From assembly GCF_025698545.1 (NCBI RefSeq), contig NC_068567.1, forward strand, positions 2,976,001 to 3,040,000: a stretch of DNA of 64,000 nt, given 5' to 3'. Below the pieces are notes generated by a model. It was not told where the DNA came from. It made no database searches and was given only the letters and a program-made list of their open reading frames with translations. Both the position numbers and the translations under genes were made by a program. Of this stretch, positions 13,358 to 25,374 are shown piece by piece. The number at the start of each line of letters is the position of its first letter. Position 1 is the stretch's first letter. This DNA is from Gossypium raimondii (taxonomy: Eukaryota; Streptophyta; Magnoliopsida; Malvales; Malvaceae).

Positions 13358-14475
13358 AGTACATAGCTGTTAAGAACTAAGGGTTTAACGTGGTTCATGT
13401 ATTTTAGGTTTAAGAGATGACATTTAATATGTTTAAGGTTCCAGCATTTGCATCCCCTTCCCTATCCTAAGCTATACCCACCTTTATACATAATGAAATT
13501 CAAATAGCTACTGATTTCCAAGGTGGTAAAACGCAATCAATAAAGAAGAATATGTTGAGGCAAGTTTTGGGAGCAGTGACTTGAAAAATGACAACTGCAC
13601 TTGGCACGTGTCCCTTATTTGTTAGCTTGTTTAAAATAAATATTTTTGATTATTTGCTTGAAGATTTTGTACATCCAATTTCATGTTTATTAATGGATTG
13701 GTTTTTCTTAAACTACTGGTTATACTAAGGCTTGTTTAAACTTTGGGCAAAGCATAATAGATGTAGATATGTTCTCCTTGATTGGTGTCAAATCTACTAA
13801 AAATAAATTTTTCTGCCTGATACTGAAATTAAATTTATAGTATAGAGAGTTGAATCGATCTCACAAAAGTTAATCTATCCAAATCTATATTCTTTATAAC
13901 TAGAACGTGTCCCAAGTAGTTTTTGTGCCCATGACTTGTGCGAACCTGTACAAAAAATAAGAGGGGTTAAATCTGAAAAATAAATAAACAACCGAAATTA
14001 ATTAAAATGAAAATAAAGTAGAAATAAGTAAAACGAAATAATATTATTGAATTAAATAATTTCATTTTTATTAAAAATTATCATACACACCTGGAAAATA
14101 TGAAACACATGGTTAAATCTAATTGGCTTCTAGACTAAAAATATTAACTAGAAGAAAGTTCGAGTAAAAAAATTTAAACATAAATGTGAGAAAACGAGTA
14201 TAGTTTAAGAGCTAAAATATGAATAAAGTCGAAATAAATTCCTAAAATATAAAATTTCATAAATACATTAATGTGATTATATATAATCAAAATTAAATAT
14301 TAAATCGAACTAAATATGATTTAAACTTGAATCAAAGAATGAAACTCGTAATTCCCGTAAAATTCTTATTCAGAAATAAGTTTTTGAACTCGAAATAAGA
14401 TAATAAATTTATTAAAAGAGGCAACCACTTAACAGTGGATGATACAAGTCCTTGCAAGAGCAATTACAAAATCTG
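13358..14475 (+). repeat. P450 3' flank shared with the two intact copies, then AT-rich spacer
   Basis: Up to about 14000 the sequence matches 27593-27875 plus 32493-32930, and 49901-50620. Shared phrases include tggttatactaaggcttgtt and ataactagaacgtgtccc. The 3' flank was therefore duplicated together with the gene. The part with 'gatcccacaaaggttaatctat' in the sister copies resembles the inside of an Athila/Ogre-type LTR on the minus strand, which I could not confirm. From about 14050 to 14475 I see only AT-rich sequence. Confidence 0.7.
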
Positions 14476-15254
14476 CTGAACTGCACAATTAACATACACC
14501 AATATGACATCACCACAAGAAAAGCACACTTTACCAATGCCAGAAAACCATAGCCCGGAGCAGAAAACAAGAAGCGAGAGAGCAAGTTATATCTGAAACA
14601 AGCACTACTACGAAACCCTTCTCAACATGGCAAACACCATATCAGAAACTATGACCAACAGCAGCTCCACCCATAATCCAGAACCAAGCAACTAACTATA
14701 GTGATCGCCCTTGCTTAAAAAAAAAACTTTACATAAATCAACGAGCAAGCATTGGGCCTCACCCCAAGTAAGAAAACGATCCATCAAACCTTGAAAAAGC
14801 TTTAGACACCATCAGTTATCAGCAGATAAGAAACCTAAAACAGAGCCAACACCAGCAACACCTTATCAAGACCAACAGCCTAGAAAAAATCTCAATGGAA
14901 CCGATAGCAAAGGAAACTCAATGTCATATCGGCTCCCATAAAACTTTCAAACCACCCCACTGTAGCTCTTAAGACTGACGATAACCATACTTTAAAATCA
15001 CCAAAGCATCCACTTCGAGAGACACCTTCAACCATAACACAATGAATAGACTCAAATTCAATTCTATAATCACAACATACAAAAAAAGACAAGCCATATT
15101 CAATAAAATAACAGCCTCAACCAATCAGTAGGCCCATAAAAGGCACAAAACACCATAATGCATCATCCAACCTCAACAACATAAAGTTTGTTTATCATGG
15201 TGTTATAATCAATATTGGGTTCAAACCCACTATAAATATATTTTTATTGATTTT

Positions 15255-16981
15255 TATTAACTTGTGATTTTTCGTCCACCAGAAACGGCGGTCACCGTCG
15301 CCGACGACCGGCGGCCACGACGGAGGTCCGCCGTCCCCATAGCCTGCCTAAGAAAAAACATCAGAGAGAAAAAAAAAAGGGAGGGGTTTTTTAAAAAAAA
15401 AAACAAATGAAAAATGAATTTTTTGGGAAAATTTTAACTTAAATAGAGTATTGAAACGGCGTCGTTTTGGCCTGGTTCCATAAAACCAAAACAGCGTCGT
15501 TTTGGTCCAGATTCGCCGACCCGACCCGACCCCCTCAGGATCCGCGCTTTTTATGGGGGGTCTAATTCCTTCTTTGGCCCTTCCAGTTTTTTGTAATTTT
15601 CAATTTAGTCCTATCGATTTTTATTCGTTTTAATTTTCGCCCCATAATTTAAATCCTTGTGCAATTTAGTTCCCTGACCCACTATAAACCCATTGGGGGA
15701 GTGACACGTGTCTATATATGGGGGATAATTTCCATATAACCCCCTAATTTTTATCTTATTTTAATTTAATCCTTCAAATTCTTTTTCTTTATAATTTAGA
15801 ATGTTAGTTTTGTTATATTTTAAATTTAGTTCTTTATTCCGTTTTCTTTATTTATTTTGCGATTTATGCTTCAAGTTTCTCTTAAATTTTGATTTAATCC
15901 CTTATTTGGTTAATTTTGCCTCTTTATTTACTATATTATTTATTTTAGTATTTAACATTTATGTTATTTATATTTTCTTTTATTTACACATTTTATTTTT
16001 ATCTTATCATAGTTATTATTATTTTATTTACTCTGTTATTATGATAATAGTTACGATATGATTATCACTATTATTATTATAAATCGATATTCTTATTACT
16101 ATTATAGTTGCATTATTATTATTTACCAACATGTTTCTTTTATTTTATTTTTAATTTTAATTTTCTCATTTATTTTATTTCATTTTATTTAATTTTTTGC
16201 TTATTATCCTAATATCGTCATTTCTTTTTTTTACCTACATGACTATTTCATTTTATTTTGCTATCACTATTCCATGGGTCATATCACAATGTATTTATCA
16301 TTTTTACTTTGCCCAAATAAATGTATATCGTTTTAAAAGTTACATTCGTTTTACGTAATACATAATAAATTTTTAAAATCAAGGCAATGTTCATTATTTT
16401 TTGGATTCGAGGAGTTGTGCTCTTAACTTACGGAGAATGACATCTTTCTAAAACCAAAGTAATCGAATATCCATTTTATTTATTTATTTATTTATTTTTC
16501 TAAAAAAATAAAAACAAGACTTAAAATAAGATCAAATGGTGATTGTTCTGGTTTCCGAGGATTCCAAGCATCGTGTCTTAACTCAAGGGTTACGATCTTT
16601 TCTCCTCAACTAACTCATAATAATGCCTTTTCGTAAAATTTAATTTAGCTAATTGGTTTTAAAGAACATCATGCAAACAGAGAGGGATCATAGTTTAATT
16701 TCTCTTCGAATTTTCAACTTCCGACATCAAAACATCAAGTAATCAACTAGGTACCAATTTTGGGCGTTATGAGAGTGGTAATCCTTCCTCATACGTAACT
16801 GACTCCTGAACCCTTTTTTTCCAGATTTGTAAGACTGGATATTATCGTTTTAACAAATCTAACGTTTTATTAAAATGGCTGAGTTTTGAGGTGATCCAAT
16901 CACACCTAAGTAAAAAATGTTGATGGCAACTCCATCTTCGTTTTCAAAATAAAGTCAATTTCAAAAAAAAAAAAGTTTCGA
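15255..16981 (+). mobile_element. Truncated Gypsy-type LTR inside block C copy 1
   Basis: This piece is related to the 574-3323 LTR from about 1265 onward. It shares ccaattttgggcgt, gtaatccttcctc and gaggtgatccaatcacacct, and ends near gtttcgacaat. The upstream part has two cgtcgttttgg motifs (about 15458 and 15493) typical of dicot LTRs. The 5' third of the LTR is missing and no target-site duplication was recognised. Its absence from the paralogous block at 45965-46040 shows that it arrived after that block was copied, or was lost there. Confidence 0.7.
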
Positions 16982-17215
16982 CAATAATTATAGATACAAT
17001 TGATGAATATAATAAAATATGCATATTAAAATAAAAATACATAAACAATATTAAAATAATGTTTTGATGGTGATAAACTTGAAGTTTTATTATTGTGATT
17101 GTTATAGGTTCAAATCCCCTCATATTCGTTTTTAATTATTTTTTTAAAATAAAAAGATTAAACTACCCTCGAACAATATAACTTATTCTAATTATGGAAG
17201 AATATTTTCGTAATT

Positions 17216-17267
17216 TCTCTAACTGAATTGGTGTTCGGTTGACTCGTGACACCAATTCAGTTAGAGA
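17216..17267. repeat. Perfect 19-bp inverted repeat with 14-base loop
   Basis: The left arm 17216-17234 (tctctaactgaattggtgt) is the exact reverse complement of 17249-17267. The equivalent place in block C copy 2 (about 46262-46300) keeps a shorter, imperfect form. It would fold as a hairpin in RNA or single-stranded DNA. No function is assigned. Confidence 0.9.
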
Positions 17268-18234
17268 CTTAAATAATAGTATAGATAATATAATTTTTGG
17301 CCCTCAACTTGGCAATTAGATGCACTTTAATATTGTATTATTTTTGTCCAATTTTATAACTAAGCTTGGCAAGTAAATTCAAGTGGTCACTGAACTTGAA
17401 TTCTATCAATTTTTGAAGATGTGATCGGTGTTATTGAAGCAAAATCAGATCATTCGGTCAAATTAATTAGACTGAAAAGCGATTGGTATAACGGTCCAAA
17501 CAAAGGGGTTGAATTGATTGAATCGGGAATTAGTTAAAAATCGACAATTTAAAAAATTATTTTAAAATTATTTTTAGATTTTTAGGAATTTTTAATTAAT
17601 TAATTAATTATTATTGGTCTAGTAGTCGAACCGATTGAATAAGAAATCAATGGTTTGATCTTTTAACCATTGGTCCGATTATTAAAACACTGAATGCAAT
17701 ACTGTGAGATTGTATCATATCATCACCTGAAAATTTATATAATTTTTTTTAATTTTCAAGTAATATATATAATCATGTCACATCATCAAACTTTTAAAAT
17801 TTTCATGTTCAAAAATTAAAATAGACCTAATTGTTAAATTCAAATGACAAAGTGGGCCGAAAAAATCCTAGTAGCCAATAATAGAAAATATATATTATTT
17901 AAAAAAAATAAAAATATTAAAGCGCACCCACGTGGTGATATTGCTCTTTGTCCATAGTTCCCGACAATATTGTTTCCGTCTATCTCCAGCAAAATGTGTT
18001 TTCTAATATTTGGCAACTTTTACTTGCAAGACAACGATGAAAAACACTTAAATAATTAGTTCAGTCCTCCTCATTAATTGTAACTCGTAATAGACCTGAT
18101 ATTTTGGCTCATAATAATGTCTCACATTTACTTTCACATCTAATCTTGATGTTTTTAACAATGGCGTAGCGTAATGGACATTCAGGTGCCATCACAAAAT
18201 TACATTTTTCAAAAAAAAAAAAACAAAAAAACAA

Positions 18235-18987
18235 AAGGACCATCTGGATTCAGTGTTAAGAGAAGAAACATGCATGGATAGTCTTGCTTTTAGCAACCCA
18301 TGGAGATTGGCAGGAGAAAGCTAGAGGAGAGGTGATTGACATATTCGGTAACCGAAATCCAGATTCTGAAGGCATTTCTAAACTCAAAATTGTAAGCATA
18401 CTGTCAAACATTCCAAAATATTTTGTATCTCAATCTCAGGTTTTTTAGTCAGGTCATGTTTATCGCAATTGCTAATTCAACAAATACTATGCATTTAGGA
18501 CATTATATTCTTTAATTTGATTTGACATATTCCTGTTATGCAAACAGATCACTATGATTATTATGAAACTCTAAGATTATATGGTCCATCAAATGGCCTA
18601 CCAAGAGGAGTTGCAAGAGAAGTGCAGTTGGGAATACTAGTCTTGCCTTCTAACATAGATCTTCTGGTTCAAAATATTGCACTTCACCATGACCCTTACC
18701 TGTGGGGAGATGATGTGCATCTTTTTAAACCAGAGAGATTTGCAAAAGGGATTGCCAGATCTACCAATTACAATGCAGCTGCATTTTTTCCCTTTGGATT
18801 AGGACCTCGATCTTGTGTTGGTATGTCCTTTGCAACCACAGAAACGAAGATTGTGCTCTCCATGATTCTACAACGCTACACCTTTACCCTCTCCCCTGCC
18901 TATGTCCACTCACCAATGCCTATTGTCGACCTTCAACCGCAACATGGAATTCAAGTAATACTTGAACCACTGCATAACAATGATTGA
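18235..18987 (+). pseudogene. Truncated, chimeric P450 (CYP749A-like) pseudogene
   Basis: 18235-18268 matches the 5' leader/start of P450 copy 1 (ctggattcagtg-ttaagagaagaaa). At about 18269 the sequence jumps to the middle of exon 4 (catggatagtcttgc...). Exons 1-3 and the AGQET-coding part of exon 4 are gone. Exon 4 ends at 18391 with a normal GT donor. Exon 5 is 18548-18987, with E-T-L-R, P-E-R-F and P-F-G-L-G-P-R-S-C-V-G. One base is missing near 18566, so exon 5 cannot be read in frame from its own acceptor. The ATG of the leader is ATC here. This copy is clearly non-functional. Its exon 5 is the most diverged in the array (for example L-Q-P-Q-H-G near the end), suggesting an older branch. 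Confidence 0.9.
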
Positions 18988-20100
18988 TGTACACTAACAG
19001 CTAAGGACATGGGATTCAACTCTGTTTGTTCCAACATTCACCTTTAAGAGGTAGCATTTAAGATATCCGGGGTTTTTAGTATTAACAACCCCTTCCCTAT
19101 TCCTAAGCTACGCCCTCCTCTAAACAAAAAGAAATCTATGCATTTGCTAGTTTCCTTAGATGGTAAAACATGTGATTAAACAATACATCCTTCATATGGC
19201 GCATATTCCAGCAAGTAAACAGTTATATTATAGTGCATTTTACTTCACCATTCTGCTCATATTTCATTTGAATTGCAGTGTTATCATCCTAAAGTCACTC
19301 TAGCAAGCAATGAGGTTGCAAGTTTCTGATAAATTTAGTTCTAATAGACTACTTAAGCTAATCCACCTTGGTGCTTTGTTTTCTTTTCCTAAACTATATT
19401 TTTTGCTATTCCTAGCCCATTTAAGCATTCAGTTGGAAGATGGTCGAGAGTTGTTATAGCATTCGGAAAGAAAAGGTTAATGTGTGTTAAGTGACTGTGT
19501 GAGGCTAAGGTTATGATAATCTTCAGATTGGTTCTGCTTATATTATCTATAATATAAAATTTACTTTTTAAAAAGTTGTTTAACAAGCTTATAGCTAAAA
19601 TAGGATATCCAAATAAAATATATTAACAAAAAGTATATTCTTAAAATCTTAAAAGAGTAACCAACAAGCGTTGGGTGGAATGATAATTGCAATATCAAGG
19701 GGAGAACTCAAGTTCCAATTTTAAGGACGACATTGTTTGAAGGAATAATCACAAACCCCAAAAAAGTTAGTCTCATTGGATCATAAACCGAACATGAGGA
19801 TACATTGGTTCCACAAAAACATAATTTTAACAAGTTAAAATCATCAAATTGTAATAATATGATTCTTTTTACAAATATTCAAATATCAAGTTATCTAAAG
19901 TCACCGATTGAGTCTTAACTCGATTGGCATTGGCATGCAGGAGAATGCGAGTTCGAGTGCGCTGAAGTTATTATCCTCTTAATTAAGGATGGGGAGGGAC
20001 TATGAATAGTTCTAAAGATGAATTAAATTAAATTAAATTAAATAATAAATATGTTAATTCATTTAATTAATTCATTTATATTTTTATACGAAATTTTTGT
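18988..20100. other. 3' flank of the truncated P450 and spacer, no gene seen
   Basis: 18988-19200 still resembles the P450 3' flank of the other copies (cctcccctaacctatcct-like phrase, aatacatc). From about 19620 to 20100 I recognise nothing except a gttcgagtgc phrase near 19950 that resembles a tRNA B box, and short attaaattaaatta repeats near 20030. Confidence 0.5.
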
Positions 20101-20727
20101 ATAAGTGGAATATCCACCTTTCTGCTAAACAAAATGTATTGAATTCATAATTTAGTAGATACTTTTTATGAATGCCAACTAAGTATTGTATGTAAATTGT
20201 CAACTGCTCCTATCAAAAATAGGATTGACTAGATATTCGAGTCATATACACATGGTTTCATAAAACCGTATGATTCTCTGATCTAAATCAAGCAAGTTTT
20301 ACATGAAGAAGGTTTGCCTCAACATGTTCAATTCGATAAAAGTAGAAGCGGTATTCTTAAAAAAAAAAAGTAGAGAAATCAAAACCAAGTCAAGATAACA
20401 CAGATCAACCCCTTCTTCGTGCGCCAAAGATCTTACCATTTCGGAAGAAATTGGAATTACATCTCTTTTTCAATTCTATTCAAGCTCTTATGTGTTTCTA
20501 CGACCATTTAAGACATCAAAATTTTGACAAATTTATTTTCTTTTATTAGGAACACATACAAGATTCGTCACTTCAAACAAGATAATGGTAACCCCACAAT
20601 TAATTACTTCATTTATGACTTTCATAGTAATAGAAATATATGTCCTACCAGAACACAATTTTTAACTTGCTACCCTCTTGCATAGTGGGCAAGGATTTAC
20701 TTCGCGGGAAAGATGATTTCACGGGGT
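20101..20727. other. Probable organelle-derived DNA adjoining the ycf2 fragment
   Basis: The wording at about 20400-20720 (tcgtgcgccaaagatcttac, aggaacacatacaagattcg, cataatagaaat-type phrases) matches my memory of plastid inverted-repeat spacer sequence near ycf2/ycf15. 20215-20330 may belong to it as well. I cannot verify this without a search. No intact gene is present. Confidence 0.45.
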
Positions 20728-21095
20728 TCTATTTTGCCTTCAATCCAATCATTGTTCACGTTTTTTTTCTTATCAATAAATAGATCTAATTACTTGTATG
20801 ACTTAGATATCTCGTATCTCTCAAAATAATGGTTCGATTGATGAGATTTGGTACGATATTTATGAGATCAATGATATCAATGATATTGATATTCAAATAT
20901 TTCTTCTTAGAACGTATTGATTTAACCCCATAAGCAAGACCACCACCCCATAATGTTGCCTCCAAAAGCAGAATCTCGTATTTTCTCTTGAGAATCTCTT
21001 AATTGTTCAAGAGTACCTAGAACGAAATTCTTTAATTAGAAAGAATTTAGTTTCGATGTACGATACCTATCCAGAAGTTTTTGCAACTCATGATA
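20728..21095 (-). pseudogene. ycf2: Nuclear plastid DNA: internal ycf2 fragment
   Basis: Read on the minus strand from 21092, the frame gives E-L-Q-K-L-L-D-R-Y, then E-Q-L-R-D-S, then [36 protein letters not shown] and N-D-W-I-E. These match the middle of the plastid Ycf2 protein in order. Stops (for example after N-S-F), small indels and substitutions have accumulated. It is therefore an old nuclear insertion (NUPT) and not a functional gene. It sits immediately before block D copy 2. Confidence 0.88.
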
Positions 21096-21158
21096 TAGAA
21101 TCATAAAAATTTTTTGACTTTTTAAACAAATAGATCACTTGGGTGTAGAAAAGAAATA

Positions 21159-24100
21159 ATCAATAATAAAAATTGGTATAATTAGAAAAGAATATCTATT
21201 TGTTCTCACACTAACTTTTAATATTTATATATTATTTTTATAAAGAATTATTATAAAAATTCTTTTAAAATTGATATTTTATAATACATCACTCAATGTT
21301 GAATACATTTCATTAATAAACAATAATTAGCTTAATTATTAAGAGTTGAATTAACTATTTTTAATGAAGCATTCTCTCTCTAAAATCTCCATCCTCACCA
21401 CTATTCTTATCTAATTCACCTTCAAGTTTTAAAATCAATGTTCTATCATGTTTTGATTTTCTTTCAAATTTATTTTAAATTTAAAAAATTCTTTTAAAAA
21501 TCTCAAATATATTACATTTCACACTTTTAAGAAAATAATGTACGTTCAAACATTGAAAATGACATAATTAAATAGGATAATCATGAATCCGAAAATGAAC
21601 GGTAAAACGATTTGTCCAATTCAAAATTTAGAATGATAGAATCCTAATAGAAAATTTAAACTAAATTTTGACATAATTTTTGAATAATCTTATTACAAGT
21701 TCTGATCATATTTTTTTTAACACAATATCTAAAACTAAGCATAACCGCTCCCAAACTCATAAAAAGGAAGATAATGCGCTTCAGTGCATATCCTCCTACA
21801 TTGACAACATACCCATATCAATTGAGTTAAAGACTCAATCAACACTTAAAAAATATTTAAATACATTAAAATTAATTATTATATTGACAGTAAAAGTATA
21901 AAAAAAAAAACTAAATTTCCAGAAGAATTCAAAAAATATCATTAAATAATAAACGTGTTAAAATCGACCCACGTGGTAAAGATGCCGATTCTAGTGTTTG
22001 CCACGATACGTTGTCTATATGGCGCCAAGGCCATTTTATTTTCAACATAGTTACACGCCGTTAATTGTAAGTTTTGGCTTTAAATAGTTATTCATCCTAT
22101 TTATTTATTCGTTAATATTGTTAAATTTGTTAACTGTTTTATTTTAAAATTAAAAGAAATTATTAATTTAATAGTTATGTAACAAAATATGATGTTTGTG
22201 AAATATTTGTATTTAAAGAAAGAATTTTAGCAGTATTATCTAGTAGACTTACATTTTAAATTCAAAAATAAGATAAAATTCTTAAAAATAAAAATAAAAG
22301 AGTAAATTGCAAATTCACGATAATTTTTCAATAATTTCTTTAGAAAATTAATTTTAGAAATGAAAATAATTTTATGAAAGAAGTACAACTTTATTTTTCA
22401 TATTTCACATTGCATAATTTTTTAAATATGAAATAAAAATTTCTTCAAAATTTGAGAAACTTTTATAATCTTCAATTTTTTTCACTTTACTTTTTATTGA
22501 ATTTCAAAGAGTTTTTACTTCTTTCATATTTTTGATTTTTTTTAAAAGAAAACCTTTTAGATATTTTAGAACCTTTAATATATATTTTAAAAATTATAGT
22601 AGTTAAATAAATTACACATTTGGTCATTTTATTTTTGAAAATTTGTAGTTATGTGACCTAACTTGAAATTTGTAAAACTATTAATATTTTATTTCAATTA
22701 AAATTTCTTGGTTCATTAAATTTTTTAGATGTTCAATAGATTTGATAATGGAATATATTTATTCCAACTTTAAATTTAAAGAATATAATTATAATAATGT
22801 AAAAGTTGATGTATAATCTTAATTTTGCATAAACTGTTTTCAAACTTAAATGAGCTAAAAATATAGTTGAAAAATAGAAATTAATGCTACCAACAACTCC
22901 TAGAAATAGTATCCACTAATAACAATAAACTTACACGAGTGATGGATTTATTAAAACAATCAGCAACCAACTTTTGACTCTTTCTATCAATTGATTAATA
23001 ATTATTAAAAAATTATAATTGTATCTATCGATTAATAATTAAGAGATATGATTATTTTAATAAATAGTTATAATTATTATTAAAAATGTCACTATTTAAA
23101 TAGTGTTATGAATATATTACTAAGTGGATGTCCATCAAGACTAATATAAGTTTTGATGTACTTTAAATTATAATAGTCATTAGAAGTAGGCTTTGTAAAT
23201 ATTCTAATTGAGTCATTAATAAAATACGCTCTCTCTTTGCTATCTGACTCTCATTCTCATTCTCCTTGTTCTTTATTCTTTGTCTTTTATTTTATAACAC
23301 GTTATTAGCACGATTCTCTTTTTAATTATTTTTCTCCATAAGTCACAAAAATATCCAAAAATTTATTGTTGCCGATTGCCTCCTAGAGCTGCTGCGCACA
23401 CTATGGGTAATCATTAGAGCTTTTAACCAATTAGGTACACTAAATCTCTAAATTTTATTTATGTCCTTTTATGCAAAGAAACTTATATAATCCGTGGTAT
23501 GTTTTTCTCCTTTATTTATTGATTTTCGGAAAATTTATTTTATGAAAAAAAGTATTATTACTTTAAGGTTTCTTTTAAACTAAAATAATATTTAGATGTT
23601 TAAATATTTGATTGTTAAATTCTGTCATTAAATATTCTTGTAATTTGATTAAAATTATAGTGGAAAGTGTTATTAACCTACCATAGTTGATCTATTGAGT
23701 CTTACTAACTTTCTAATGTTGAATGATTGTATTATATCTTTTAAATTGAATTTATAAATATTTGATTAGAAGCTTCAAAGACTTTATAACATATATGTGG
23801 TATTGAAATTTGGTACAATGTGTATTAGATAACTTTCAAGCATTGTACACAAACATTTTGATTTTGTTTATTAAATGATTTTTTACTATTAGATTATAAA
23901 TGTTATTACGAAAACAAATTGTTTTACTACTTGTAATTAATAGTGCTCGTGATAATAGCCGTGGTGGTAACAATGATGTTAAAGAATCTCGTATATATTA
24001 TTATAATTTATTATATCATATTTATTATAATTGAAGACTAATCATAACAACATGAATAGATAGATTTTGTTTTGAAATCTATGCCTGTTTGTGATGGTGA

Positions 24101-24915
24101 TTATGAAATAAAAAAATCAATGGAGGCGTTTAGAAGTATGTCCTACTAGATTTGTTGCATTCCTTGAAGTGAATACAAACATAAAGAAAATAAAATATAT
24201 AATCACAGACCACTAAAAGTGGGAACATAGTAATAAATAAGAGAACAATGAGAGTTCTAAAGATAACTCTTCAAAGGGTAAAGATAACTTATGTTATCGA
24301 TATGATATGAAATATTATTGGCCACATACGTATATCAAATATTTTGTTTCATTAATATTTTTGAGGAATGATATGAGAATGTTGAAATGAATTCTATTAT
24401 TACAGATATAAAATATTTATCTTATTTGGTACTGAAATAAACAAATATTATTCAAATATTTTGTAGTACAAAATTAGTCTACTGACTCGGAAGAGCTAAT
24501 TTATTAATATATTGTGATAATTAATCCATAGGTTTTAAAAGATATTCATTGTAATGGATCATATAAAGATATTTATCTTATATTTCATATGAATCATTAT
24601 TGCTATAAATATCTATTTTAAAAGGATTAAAAAAAGGAGGATTGAGTTATTAATTAATCTTGTTATTAAAATGAATTTATTGTGACTATCTTTGTAATCT
24701 TCTTTTGTCATCATCCCCATTAAGGGGTTGAAAGCAAAATATTTAACTGTGAAAGATCTATTTTTGAGCAATAGAATATGGTAATTCTATCTAAAGCTTG
24801 CTATGGTTGGATGCAACTGAAGTTGCAAGTTTTTTAAAACAGTGAGTATAACTCTACAGTATTCAGAATAAGATCTCAATTAAAATTACGTGAAAAAAAT
24901 ATTACTGATGAGAAA
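21159..24915 (+). repeat. Segmental repeat block D, copy 2
   Basis: Collinear with 3324-7173 from atcaataataaaaattgg to actgatgagaaa, with small indels. It lacks the local duplication found in copy 1. A 73-codon open frame at 21680-21901 has no recognisable motif and lies in decayed repeat. The block ends directly before the upstream region of the intact P450 at 25375. Confidence 0.85.
23040..24915 (+). pseudogene. Degenerate Ty1-Copia remnant in block D copy 2
   Basis: Layout as in copy 1: LTR-like sequence (gtggatgtccatcaagac, then attctcattctccttgttc), then ttataacacgttattagcac, then a decayed zinc knuckle near 24290-24340 (C-Y-R-Y-D-M-K-Y-Y-W-P-H). No open frame remains. Confidence 0.65.
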
Positions 24916-25374
24916 ATTTTAATTTAACCCTTTAAAAATTACAAAGATATAGACTATTAAAATAATAAATTTATTTTTTTATTATTATAAAAATATACAG
25001 TTTAATTTCGACCTCCCAATAAAAATTTCAAAATCCGCCACTGAAGGATACAAATAAAAGACCACAGTGAATTCAATTAAATTTAAATTCTCACTTAAAT
25101 CCAAATTCAAAGTAAAACAAATGCGACAGAATGAATAAAATAATGGGAGAAAGTTTTTCAAGAAGTAGAAATGCAAAAATAGCTTCAAAATCTACTCTTA
25201 CTAAAAAAAAAAAAAAACAAGAAAGAATTTATTATCTTTTATAATATTAATTTCTCACATATATACGGCCAAGCTACTCTGAACGTACAACGCACCCATT
25301 TGCGTCATTGCAAACGCAATTTTGGTCCTTATGCAATAATAAAGGGGGAAATGGTTCTGGTTTAGACAAGAAAA
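24916..25374 (+). promoter_or_regulatory. Upstream region of intact P450 copy 2
   Basis: This region is shared with 62690-63157. In its last 80 bases all three gene copies keep tttgcgtcattgcaaacgcaa (25299-25319). It is an imperfect palindrome containing CGTCA, the complement of the TGACG core that TGA-type bZIP factors bind. The copies at 47.7 and 63.2 kb have a TATAATAAA 40 bases before the ATG. Here one T is lost (caataataaag), so the TATA-like box is weakened. Regulatory roles are inferred from conservation only. Confidence 0.4.
25351..25365 (+). promoter_or_regulatory. Four-codon upstream ORF (M-V-L-V-stop)
   Basis: An ATG-GTT-CTG-GTT-TAG mini-frame ends nine bases before the P450 start codon. 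The 47.7 kb and 63.2 kb copies keep the same reading frame (M-I-L-V in the latter). It matters only if transcription starts upstream of it. Confidence 0.5.

Larger units (their letters stand above)
14476..18181 (+). repeat. Segmental repeat block C, copy 1 (interrupted by an LTR)
   Basis: 14476-15254 and 16982-18181 match 45189-45965 and 46040-47224 at high identity. Examples are tgaactgcacaattaacata at the start and taatcttgatgtttttaaca at the end. Copy 2 lacks the 1.7-kb LTR piece inserted here. The block sits directly upstream of a P450 in both places. The first part may be an old minus-strand element tail; no recognisable domain was found in a 66-codon minus frame at 14892-15092. Confidence 0.85.
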